A stretch of 40,915 nucleotides of DNA from Streptosporangiales bacterium (lineage in GTDB: Bacteria; Actinomycetota; Actinomycetes; Streptosporangiales; WHSR01): assembly GCA_009379995.1 (NCBI GenBank), contig WHSR01000046.1, forward strand, positions 1-40,915, written 5' to 3'. Position 1 is the first letter of the stretch. Every line of letters begins with the position of its first letter. Positions 25,267 through 31,999 of the stretch are shown piece by piece. The position numbers and the translations under genes are program-made. Under the pieces are notes generated by a model. The model was not told the DNA's origin and ran no database searches. It was given only the letters and a program-made list of their open reading frames with translations.

Positions 25267-25860
25267 TCAGAAAGAGGCTGCCTTGCGCCGAGCGTGATGC
25301 ACAGGGACCGTCATCTCCTCGTGCTTGGCAACACGCCAGTTCGCGGCGCCGGTCAGCGTCGGCAGGTTGAGCCAGTGGCGGCGGAGCCGCTCGATGGTCC
25401 GGGTACCGTCGGCGACCTCCGCCATTGACAGCGGACGCGCGTTCGGGCACGGAATCGAGTTGTCCTTCAGCCATAGCCACACGTCATGCGCCGCCCAGAC
25501 CTTGATGCGGTCGCCGACAGTATCGACAGGAGCTGGGAAGTTGCCGGGGCCACGCTTGCCAACGGTCCACAGACGAACTGCCTCACGGTTCAGGCCCACC
25601 AGGGAGGCGATCTCCGAGATGGACATCAAGGACAGCTCGACAGCAACCGGCTCTGCGTGGGCGTCAGCGGAATGGATCGCCTCCACGAGCAGCTCGACGG
25701 CCTCGATGGCGGAAGTGGCCTCAAGGGCCGCCAGGATGCGAGTTTGACCGTCGACACAGATCACGTAAGCGTGCGGGACCGTCTTGGCGATCGCTTCGAG
25801 CTGATCAAGGTCCTCAACGTCCACGTTGCGGTAGGACAGATTCAACTGGAACGTGGGCAT
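25267..25860 (-). CDS. Helix-turn-helix protein, antitoxin candidate
   Basis: 197 residues from ATG 25860 with CCAGGAGTG upstream; ATG 25902 is less likely. The N-terminal ~80 residues form a small alpha/beta region ('LDQLEAIAKTVPHAYVI...'). A helix-turn-helix follows at about 85-115 ('SISEIASLVGLNREAVRLWT' then 'VGKRGPGNFPAP'). The rest is helical with 'WAAHDVWLWLKDN'. I have seen this layout in actinobacterial DNA-binding proteins but know no established name. A 9-bp perfect palindrome 55 nt upstream of its start would suit autorepression. Position between a HicA-like gene and a SecB-like gene makes an antitoxin role plausible, not proven. Confidence 0.75.
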   Translation of the reverse strand: MPTFQLNLSYRNVDVEDLDQLEAIAKTVPHAYVICVDGQTRILAALEATSAIEAVELLVEAIHSADAHAEPVAVELSLMSISEIASLVGLNREAVRLWTVGKRGPGNFPAPVDTVGDRIKVWAAHDVWLWLKDNSIPCPNARPLSMAEVADGTRTIERLRRHWLNLPTLTGAANWRVAKHEEMTVPVHHARRKAASF

Positions 25861-25914
25861 GTCACTCCTGGGTCGTCGCAGGTCGCTCTCCTGCACAGAC
25901 AAGGATACTAGCTA

Positions 25915-25934
25915 GTGTTGGCAGATGCCAACAC
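25915..25934. promoter_or_regulatory. Perfect palindrome in HTH gene promoter
   Basis: GTGTTGGCA (25915-25923) and TGCCAACAC (25926-25934) flank a GA centre. CTAG tetranucleotides occur near both outer ends. On the minus strand a TTGGCA -35-like hexamer inside it precedes TAGTAT, a -10-like hexamer about 15 nt away, so a bound regulator would block the HTH gene promoter. It is a good candidate operator for the adjacent HTH protein. Confidence 0.55.
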
Positions 25935-25953
25935 CAAGGCTAGATGCGATCAC

Positions 25954-26636
25954 TCACATTCGAGAAAGCAACAACTGCGCCTGCCAGCGGATGTCGTCGC
26001 AGCGGGAGCGCAACATTCGCGCTTCGCGGTCCTTCTCCCCTGTGATCAGCTGCTTGGCCTCCGTTGCCTGCGAGTCGGCACGTACGGCGAGCTGTTCTGC
26101 TCCCAACGTCACCGAGACACCGGCCCCGGCAGCAGCCTGTCCGGCCGCCGCTTCGGCCTTGCCTGCCGCCAACTCCTCCTCAAGAGCACGCTCCATGAGC
26201 TGATCCGCCTCGTCGGCGTCCTCAAGCGTCTGGTTGAGGAAATCCTCGACGAGCTGGCGGTGCCCGTCGGCCTCTTGGAGTGACTCCGCCGCGGCGAGGC
26301 AGTTGGCAGCGGACTCGACGAGGGCCTGTGCCTCCGCCAGCAAGTCTCGGACGGGAGCGCCGCGATCGTGGGGGCACTTACGCAGAGCGTTGTCGATGAT
26401 TTCTGCTGTCTCGCTTCCATCGGCCGGGCCAGACGTCGACAACACGCTCAGCGAGCAGCGCTCTCGCGCGGGAGTTCAGGATCGCCACACGTGATCACGC
26501 CCCAGACATGACCTGCGCCGCTGGACTTCTTGACATACCAACCGGCCCGGCGTGCCCGCTTCAGCGCCTGTTGGGCTAGGGGACGGGAATGGTTGGCCCA
26601 GACATCCTCAGGACCTCTCCAACCCGCCTGGTTCAT
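25954..26636 (-). pseudogene. HicA-like N-terminus joined by frameshift to coiled-coil region
   Basis: From ATG 26636 (GGAG upstream) the frame reads 'MNQAGWRGPEDVWANHSRPL', then 'ARRAGWYVKKSSGAGHVWGV', a pattern like the small HicA-type toxin fold, and stops at 26448. A second frame continues the same protein: after 'RERCSLSVLSTSGPADGSE' it gives 'EIIDNALRKCPHDR', then a long Ala/Glu-rich coiled coil to 25954. Removing two bases in the GAGAG run near 26460 yields one protein of about 226 residues. I recall proteins with this HicA-like plus 'CPH' arrangement in actinomycetes. It may be a recent break, a sequencing error or a recoding site. Confidence 0.6.
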
Positions 26637-27000
26637 GAACACTCCGGATCGACAACAACCGCGACCGCGAACAATAGCGGGCCGACCGGACACCAGTGCG
26701 ACTCCGCCTGCGCGCCGGCCATGCCGGCCTAATGTTACGTCCGGGTCCGTGCTCTATTCGCCGAACTCGCGCTGACTCACCGGCTCTTAGAGGTCATCCT
26801 GACCGCGCTAGCAGCCCGCCACCGATAAGCCGTCGGGCGATCATCCTTCATGTAACCGTTCCCGCCTTTCCTCCGACGAGATCTATGCATGATTCCGTCA
26901 TGATCAGGAGTGGTTGCCATGGCGGGCAGCGGGAGGCCATGGGGATGGAATAGCACATCAGGGCATTGGTCAACGACTTGACCTGCGAGTTCAAGGGTCA
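26637..27000. other. Intergenic region, island edge
   Basis: No clear gene was found in about 360 nt. A 47-codon minus-strand frame (26777-26920) has no ribosome-binding site. Short palindromic words (CATGA ttccg TCATG near 26889) suggest remnants of repeat or mobile DNA, but no transposase or terminal repeats can be defined. Composition is less GC-rich than in the neighbouring catabolic genes. Confidence 0.35.
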
Positions 27001-27040
27001 GCGTGTTCGGCACCCGGAGGGCTTTCGGTGCCGAACACGC
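27001..27040. terminator. Hairpin terminator for the metallo-hydrolase transcript
   Basis: Perfect 14-bp arms, GCGTGTTCGGCACC (27001-27014) and GGTGCCGAACACGC (27027-27040), with a 12-nt loop. It lies 39 nt beyond the stop of the minus-strand metallo-hydrolase gene. There is no long U-run, as is usual in high-GC actinomycetes. It probably ends the SDR-MFS-hydrolase transcript. Confidence 0.75.
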
Positions 27041-27078
27041 CGCCACCTCGACGGGGACCGCGACTGACGGTCTGTGCG

Positions 27079-27903
27079 CTAACGGTTTACGATCGCTCGG
27101 TTGGCCAGCAGTCCGGGGAAGTGGCAGCCCACGCCGAGCACGTCGGGTTGCTCCAGGTCGCGGAGCAGCGCCTCGCGGGTCTGTCTGGCCAGGGCCGGGT
27201 CGACGTCGACTATCGCTCCCCAGTCCAGGTTGGTGAGCTGCTGGGGGCAGTAGATCGCGTCGCCGAGCAAGAGCGCCCGCTCGCCCCTGTCGTGGACCGC
27301 GAACACCGTGTGGCCGGGCGTGTGGCCGGGGGCGGACAGCGCGGTCACCCCGCGGTGGATCTGGCTCTCGCCGTCCAACAGCGTCACCCGGTCGCTCTCG
27401 GCGAGGTCGAGGAGCGCCGTCCGCACGTGCTCGGCGAGCGGCTTCTCCTGCCGCTCCACGAAGAACTCCCAATCCGCGCGATTGACGACCACCTGCGCGT
27501 TCGGAAAGACGGGCTCCACTTCTGGGGTGGCGATCCAGCCAGTGTGATCGGGGTGAAGGTGGCTGATCGCGAGGACGTCGACGTCGGCGGGCGTGAAACC
27601 CTGAGCGCGTAGCTCGGTCGGCAGTCGTCCGCCCCGCAGGGCACCGCGTTCCTGCGGGCCGAAGCCAGCGTCGATGAGAACGTTTTTGTCGCCCGGGAGC
27701 AGGAAACAGCCGATCGGAAGCCGTACGGTTCCGTCGGGTCCTGCCAGCTCGTCATGCGGCCACGGATCCGTCAGGAACTCGCGCCACATGGTGAACTGTC
27801 CGTCGTTGAGCGCGAGTACGGTGAGATCACCGACATCGAACGCGGTGCTCTCCACACCGCCGAGGACCGCACCCGAAGCGCCCGAATCCGTTCCCTCATT
27901 CAT
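27079..27903 (-). CDS. MBL-fold metallo-hydrolase
   Basis: 274 residues from ATG 27903 with GGGAGGA upstream; the open frame continues farther but there it is antisense to the MFS gene. Zinc-binding motif HLHPDH at 115-120, then 'ALSAPGHTPGHTVFAVHDRG' and 'ALLLGDAIYCPQQL' supply further metal ligands. The size and order fit the lactonase/AttM-like branch of the metallo-beta-lactamase fold, which hydrolyses lactones or esters. It lies 20 nt after the MFS gene and is co-transcribed with it and the SDR gene. Confidence 0.9.
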   Translation of the reverse strand: MNEGTDSGASGAVLGGVESTAFDVGDLTVLALNDGQFTMWREFLTDPWPHDELAGPDGTVRLPIGCFLLPGDKNVLIDAGFGPQERGALRGGRLPTELRAQGFTPADVDVLAISHLHPDHTGWIATPEVEPVFPNAQVVVNRADWEFFVERQEKPLAEHVRTALLDLAESDRVTLLDGESQIHRGVTALSAPGHTPGHTVFAVHDRGERALLLGDAIYCPQQLTNLDWGAIVDVDPALARQTREALLRDLEQPDVLGVGCHFPGLLANRAIVNR

Positions 27904-27923
27904 GCCGAGATCCTCCCACCGCG

Positions 27924-29255
27924 TCACCCGACGTCCTTCGCGAAGTCCACGTCCTTGGTCTCCGGCCCCCAGGTCGCGCCCAGGACGACGAGCAGCCCGC
28001 CGAGGGCCATCAGGACAAGTCCGGTGTACTCGAACGGCATGAGCGTCGCCAACCCGGCCTGGTAGAAGGCGTAGAACGACGGCGGTATCAGGGCGAGGCT
28101 GTATCCGAGTCCGTAACCGGACGCCCGCACGCCGGTGTGGAACTGCTCGTTGAGGTAGGCGGTCAACAGCGCCCACGGCGCGATGACGCTCGCCGTGACC
28201 AGACCCATGAGAACGACGGCGAGCCACCCGTTGTCCGGAGCCACGCGCACCAGAAGGTAGTACAGGAAGGCCCCGCCCACGGCGATGATCCCGCCCGCGA
28301 CGATCAAGAAGGGACGACGCCCGGTCCGCTGGCTTACCGCCCCGGCCGCGGGATGGGCGAAGGCAAGCACCAGGTAAATGATCGCCAGCGCCACGCTGAT
28401 GGCCCGCGGCGAGAGCCCCGCTCCCCGCTCGGCAAGCAGTCCGGGCAGCACGGCCGCCACCGGCTGAAGCGCGAACCAGAACCCCGACATCAGGACGAAG
28501 GCCCGGAGAAAACTCCGCAGATTTCCTTCCGAGAAGACGCTCAGAATCGGTGATTTCTTCGTCTGCGACTTCGCGAATATCTCCGATTCGTCGACGTATC
28601 GGCGATAGTAGATGGCCAGCGTGAAGGTAAGGAGGCCGCCGAGGATAAACGGGATCCTCCATCCCCACTGTGAGTACGCGGAATCCGGTGGGCCGGAGGG
28701 CAGAACGGAGAGCAGGATCACCGTGATCAACGAGATCGTCGCATAGGACAGTGGGTAGGCGGTGCAGATCAGGCCCGAGTAGAGTCCACGCTTTTCCTTG
28801 GGAGCCGCCTCCATCGCCAGCGGGTTTGCCGCGGTGTACTCACCGCCGAGAAATATGCCGGCCAGGAAGCGCAGCGCGATCATGCACACCACGGCGGCGA
28901 TGCCCCACTGCTGGTATCCGGGCAGCAGACCCAGTATCAGCGTCGCCACGCCGGCACCGCCGACGGCGACGATGGTTGTTCGGCGTCTCCCCATGGTGTC
29001 CGCGAGGTGACCGAAGATCAACGCCCCCAGCGGCCGGCCGAGGAGGGTAGCCGCGAAGACCGAGGCGCCCACGATCGCGGTGGCCGTCGGCCCGAAGCTG
29101 CCCGGTACGAAATACCCCAGCGCCGGCCCCAACACCAGCACCGGGAGAAAGATGTCGAACAGGTCGACGTAAAAGCCGACCCATGCCCCGAACAAGGCCC
29201 TTTTCGCGACGCTCCCGTCGCGTTGCGTCACGGGGGCCGCGGCGACCTGGCTCAT
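27924..29255 (-). CDS. MFS transporter, MHS/aromatic acid type
   Basis: 443 residues with about 12 hydrophobic segments. The first cytoplasmic loop has 'GHLADTMGRRRTTIVAVGG', a form of the MFS signature, and a later loop has 'RTGRRPFLIVAGG'. The overall pattern, including 'FLGGEYTAANPLAMEAAPKE', matches the metabolite:H+ symporter (MHS) group that takes up shikimate, dicarboxylates or aromatic acids. The gene lies between an SDR and an MBL hydrolase on one strand, so the three may import and convert one substrate. ATG 29255 is preceded by GGGAGGGGA. Confidence 0.9.
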   Translation of the reverse strand: MSQVAAAPVTQRDGSVAKRALFGAWVGFYVDLFDIFLPVLVLGPALGYFVPGSFGPTATAIVGASVFAATLLGRPLGALIFGHLADTMGRRRTTIVAVGGAGVATLILGLLPGYQQWGIAAVVCMIALRFLAGIFLGGEYTAANPLAMEAAPKEKRGLYSGLICTAYPLSYATISLITVILLSVLPSGPPDSAYSQWGWRIPFILGGLLTFTLAIYYRRYVDESEIFAKSQTKKSPILSVFSEGNLRSFLRAFVLMSGFWFALQPVAAVLPGLLAERGAGLSPRAISVALAIIYLVLAFAHPAAGAVSQRTGRRPFLIVAGGIIAVGGAFLYYLLVRVAPDNGWLAVVLMGLVTASVIAPWALLTAYLNEQFHTGVRASGYGLGYSLALIPPSFYAFYQAGLATLMPFEYTGLVLMALGGLLVVLGATWGPETKDVDFAKDVG

Positions 29256-29267
29256 GTCCCCTCCCTT

Positions 29268-30038
29268 TTAGAGCATCACCGATCCCCCGTCGACGACGAG
29301 CGTCTGCCCGGTCATGAAGTCGCTGTCGGAGGAGGCGAGAAAGACCGCAGCACCGGGCAGGTCCATGGGGGATTGCGTCCGCTGGATCGCGCGGGACGCC
29401 CTGGCGCTCTCCCGGAAGGCGATGATCTCCTCGGTCGGGTCCTCCTCGCTCAGGGTGCTTCCGGGAGCGATGTTGTTGACGGTTATACCGTCGCCTCCCA
29501 GTTCCCGTGCGAGGTTTCGGGTCAGGCCGAGTATGGCCGCCTTGGACGTCACATAATGAATCTGTGTCGCCATCCCCTTGAAAACGGACCCGGACGAGAT
29601 ATTGATGATCTTTCCGTAGCCCTGCTTTCTCATGTGCGGCGCTACCGCGCGGCACATGAGCCACGGTCCCTTGACGTTCACCGCCATCATCAGGTCCCAC
29701 TCCTCGATGGAGACCTGGTCGAACGGCGCCCGAGACATTGGGACGACGGAGAAGACCGCCGCGTTGTTCACCAGGATGTCTATCTTCTGGTAGCCGCGGA
29801 TGACCTCTTCGACAGCACGCTGGATGGACGCGGGGTCGGAGACGTCGGCCTGGCAGGCCATCGCATCGCCGTCCGCGGCCTTGATCTCATCCGCCGTGGC
29901 CTGTGCCGCAGCTTCGTCGAGGTCGAAGATCGCGACCTGCGCGCCCTCCTCGGCGAATCGCATGGAGTAGGCCCGGCCTATGCCGTGCGCCCCGCCGGTC
30001 ACCACCGCCGTGCGTCCGGCCAGTCGTCCCTGCTCCAT
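29268..30038 (-). CDS. SDR family oxidoreductase
   Basis: 256 residues from ATG 30038, preceded by TCAGGAGCG; upstream in-frame ATG codons lack such a site. Classical SDR features are complete: TGGAHGIG cofactor motif near residue 15, 'ILVNNAAVF', Ser in 'INISSGSVFKG', and Tyr/Lys in 'IHYVTSKAAILGLTR'. The C-terminus 'MTGQTLVVDGGSVML' is the typical ending. It likely oxidises or reduces a secondary alcohol imported by the MFS protein, whose gene follows after 12 nt. The gene is divergent from the DUF2218 gene. Confidence 0.92.
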   Translation of the reverse strand: MEQGRLAGRTAVVTGGAHGIGRAYSMRFAEEGAQVAIFDLDEAAAQATADEIKAADGDAMACQADVSDPASIQRAVEEVIRGYQKIDILVNNAAVFSVVPMSRAPFDQVSIEEWDLMMAVNVKGPWLMCRAVAPHMRKQGYGKIINISSGSVFKGMATQIHYVTSKAAILGLTRNLARELGGDGITVNNIAPGSTLSEEDPTEEIIAFRESARASRAIQRTQSPMDLPGAAVFLASSDSDFMTGQTLVVDGGSVML

Positions 30039-30089
30039 TGCGCTCCTGACCATCGGGGTCGCCCTCCCGCGATCGAGGCTGGTGCCCAT

Positions 30090-30100
30090 TGGTTTTACCA
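30090..30100. promoter_or_regulatory. Possible GntR (FadR-type) operator
   Basis: TGGTTTTACCA is a perfect TGGT-N3-ACCA palindrome, the core bound by many FCD-type GntR regulators. It lies 52 nt upstream of the SDR start and 46 nt from the divergent DUF2218 start. No GntR gene is in the window, so the binding protein would be encoded elsewhere. The motif is short and could be chance. Confidence 0.3.
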
Positions 30101-30145
30101 TAAGACCAGTTGTCGATCAACGTATTCCGACTAAGGTTGGCTGGT

Positions 30146-30445
30146 ATGGAGTCCAGGTCCCAGATCACCACCGAACGTTCGGCGCGCTACGTCAAGCAGC
30201 TCTGCGAGCATCTGGGCCGCAGGATCGAGGCGGAGTGGGACCAGGGCGGCGGCCGGTTGACGTTCGCCTTCGGCACCTGCGAGCTGCAGGCCACACCCGG
30301 CGCGCTCACGCTCCACGCCCGCGCCGGCGACGAGGAGTCGCTGGCGCGGATCGAGGACGTCGTCGGCCGGCACCTAGAGCGGTTCGGCGGCCGCGACGAG
30401 CTGGTCGTGACCTGGCAGCGGGACGGCCAGTCAGCCGGTCCGTGA
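30146..30445 (+). CDS. DUF2218 family protein
   Basis: 99 residues from ATG 30146; an upstream in-frame ATG at 30110 is less likely. The family pattern is clear: 'ITTERSARYVKQLCEHLGRR' at the start, then 'GRLTFAFGTCELQATPGALT' and 'DVVGRHLERFGGRDELVVTW' to the end. DUF2218 proteins are small alpha/beta proteins often near metal or iron-uptake genes; function is unknown. Its end overlaps the last 15 nt of the convergent coxG-like gene. Confidence 0.85.
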   Translation: MESRSQITTERSARYVKQLCEHLGRRIEAEWDQGGGRLTFAFGTCELQATPGALTLHARAGDEESLARIEDVVGRHLERFGGRDELVVTWQRDGQSAGP

Positions 30446-31024
30446 CGACCCGCCGATGCGGCGCAGGAGGCGGAGGATGCTCTGCCAGAGCGTCCACAGG
30501 GCGAGGCGGCCACCGGCGAGCGGCCTGGGGGTGCTCGGCGCCGCCCCTTCGGCGTCCTCGGCACCCCCTGCGGGCTCCGCGCTGAGCCGCTGCTGGAGGC
30601 AGGAAGCGAAGTCGTTGGTGAGTCTCCGGGAGACGTCGGAGACCATGTTGCGGCCGTATTGGGCAGCGGCTCCGGACAACGCCAGGTCGGTGACGATGCT
30701 GACGCGGGTGCCGTCGTCGCCAGCGGATTCCAGCTCGGAGGCGATGGTGGCCCTGGCGGTGCCCCGTCCGCGTGATTCGGTGCCCCTGGCGTCGAAGACC
30801 ACCCGGCGGGAGTCCTCGTCGCGTTCCGTCATCGCCACCTGACCGGAGTAGGCGAGGCTGAGCGGACCGAGCTTCACGGTGACCTTGCCCTTCCAGGTCC
30901 GCTCGTCGACGGTCTCGGTGAGCTCGGCGCCGGGCATGCAGGGAGCCACCTGCTCGATGTCCAGCAGGTATTCCCACACCCGCCCGACGGGCGCCGAGAC
31001 CTGGAAATCGTTGCGGAGTTCCAC
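30431..31024 (-). CDS. coxG: CoxG-like SRPBCC protein, putative membrane anchor
   Basis: 197 residues from GTG 31024, preceded by GGAGGAGG; the frame opens at 31066. Residues 1 to about 145 form the CoxG/SRPBCC domain ('APVGRVWEYLLDIEQVAPCM', 'GPLSLAYSGQVAMTE', 'VSRRLTNDFASCL'). A Pro/Ala-rich linker leads to a short hydrophobic, basic C-terminal helix ('LALWTLWQSILRLLRR') that may bind membrane. In Oligotropha carboxidovorans CoxG anchors CO dehydrogenase to the membrane so that electrons reach the quinone pool. It is the last gene of the cox operon, 34 nt after the xdhC-like gene. Confidence 0.88.
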   Translation of the reverse strand: MELRNDFQVSAPVGRVWEYLLDIEQVAPCMPGAELTETVDERTWKGKVTVKLGPLSLAYSGQVAMTERDEDSRRVVFDARGTESRGRGTARATIASELESAGDDGTRVSIVTDLALSGAAAQYGRNMVSDVSRRLTNDFASCLQQRLSAEPAGGAEDAEGAAPSTPRPLAGGRLALWTLWQSILRLLRRIGGSSRTG

Positions 31025-31058
31025 CGTTAACCTCCTCCGAAGGGTCTTCCGGCGTCGG

Positions 31059-31937
31059 TCAGGCACCCCCGTGTGAGCATGCGTGAAGACTAGCGGTCAT
31101 CCCGCCGGCGGGGTCGGTGGCCGTCGCCGGGACGCGCACGTCGATCTGCGGCCGGATCTGGCCCGCGGCCTTGAGCTGGACCAACTCGGCGAGGACGGCG
31201 ACGGCGATCTCGTCGTGCCCGGTGGGCCCGAGGTCCAGTCCCGCCGGCGCGCGTACCCGGGCGAGCTGGGAGTCGGGCACTCCGGCCGCACGGAACGCGG
31301 CGAGGATACGGGCCGCGCGGGTGCGTGAGGCGACCAGGCCGACGTAGGCCGCGTCGGTGGCCAGCGCGGCCCGCAGCGCGTCCTCGTCGTAGTGGCCCTG
31401 GGTGGCCACCACCACGAGCGACCCGGGGCCGACTCCGGCGGCCTCGAGATCGAGGCCCGTCAGCACCCGGGCTTCGGTTGCCGGCGGCTCGTGGCCGCTC
31501 GCATCCGCCAGGACGGTACGCCATCCCAGGTCGGCGGCCATGTCGGCCAGGACCCGCGCCGCGGGCGTGTGCCCGACGACCACGAGATGCGGCGTCGGCA
31601 CTATGGGCTCCAGGTAAATCTGCAGGGCACCCTCGCTGTGACAGGAAAGCGGCACGCACACGGTTCCCTCGGCGGGGCGGTCCGGCAGCTCCTCGTGGGG
31701 GGCGAGGAACAGGAGCCGGGAGGTGTTGTCGGCGAGCGCCCGCAGGGACTCGCGGACGACGACGGGTTCGGCGCACGCTCCCCCGACGAACCCCTCGATC
31801 CGGCCGTCCGGGTACACCACCGCCCGGGTTCCGACCTGGCCCGACGAGGGTGCGCGCCGCCACACCACGGTGGCCAGCACGCCCGCCTGCCCCTGCCGGG
31901 CCAAATCGAGCGCTCTTTCCAGGGTTTGCACGCTCAT
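31059..31937 (-). CDS. xdhC: XdhC/CoxI (CoxF) family maturation factor
   Basis: 292 residues. The N-terminal XdhC_CoxI domain (about 5-75) has 'RRAPSSGQVGTRAVVYPDG' followed by 'GFVGGACAEPVVVRESL' with the cysteine that binds molybdenum cofactor in this family. A Rossmann-like XdhC C-terminal domain covers about 130-265 ('HLVVVGHTPAARVLADMAAD', 'TQGHYDEDALRAAL'). It would sulfurate and insert the molybdenum cofactor into CoxL. The first codons duplicate a sequence overlapping the coxL stop, leaving a 57-nt gap where an ATGA overlap would be expected. Confidence 0.9.
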   Translation of the reverse strand: MSVQTLERALDLARQGQAGVLATVVWRRAPSSGQVGTRAVVYPDGRIEGFVGGACAEPVVVRESLRALADNTSRLLFLAPHEELPDRPAEGTVCVPLSCHSEGALQIYLEPIVPTPHLVVVGHTPAARVLADMAADLGWRTVLADASGHEPPATEARVLTGLDLEAAGVGPGSLVVVATQGHYDEDALRAALATDAAYVGLVASRTRAARILAAFRAAGVPDSQLARVRAPAGLDLGPTGHDEIAVAVLAELVQLKAAGQIRPQIDVRVPATATDPAGGMTASLHACSHGGA

Positions 31938-31999
31938 GTGCGATCCGTAAGTTTCTGCAAGATCACGGATGGAGGGGGCGCAGGGTCTGCACGCTCATG
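31920..31999. repeat. Direct repeat flanking a palindromic segment, coxL-xdhC junction
   Basis: CAGGGTTTGCACGCTCATG (31920-31938) and CAGGGTCTGCACGCTCATG (31981-31999) differ at one of 19 positions. In minus-strand terms both encode the start MSVQTL. The inner copy starts the real xdhC gene; the outer overlaps the coxL stop (ATGA) and ends after 11 codons ([11 protein letters not shown]). The 42 nt between contain GATCCGT...ACGGAT, arms of a 30-nt imperfect palindrome. This is the layout of an insertion with target duplication, or of a tandem duplication. Confidence 0.75.

Noticed and set aside
26777..26920. A 47-codon minus-strand ORF ending in a basic tail
   Set aside because: There is no ribosome-binding site or family, and the composition is as expected for non-coding DNA. 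It could be a mobile-element scar, but nothing supports that.
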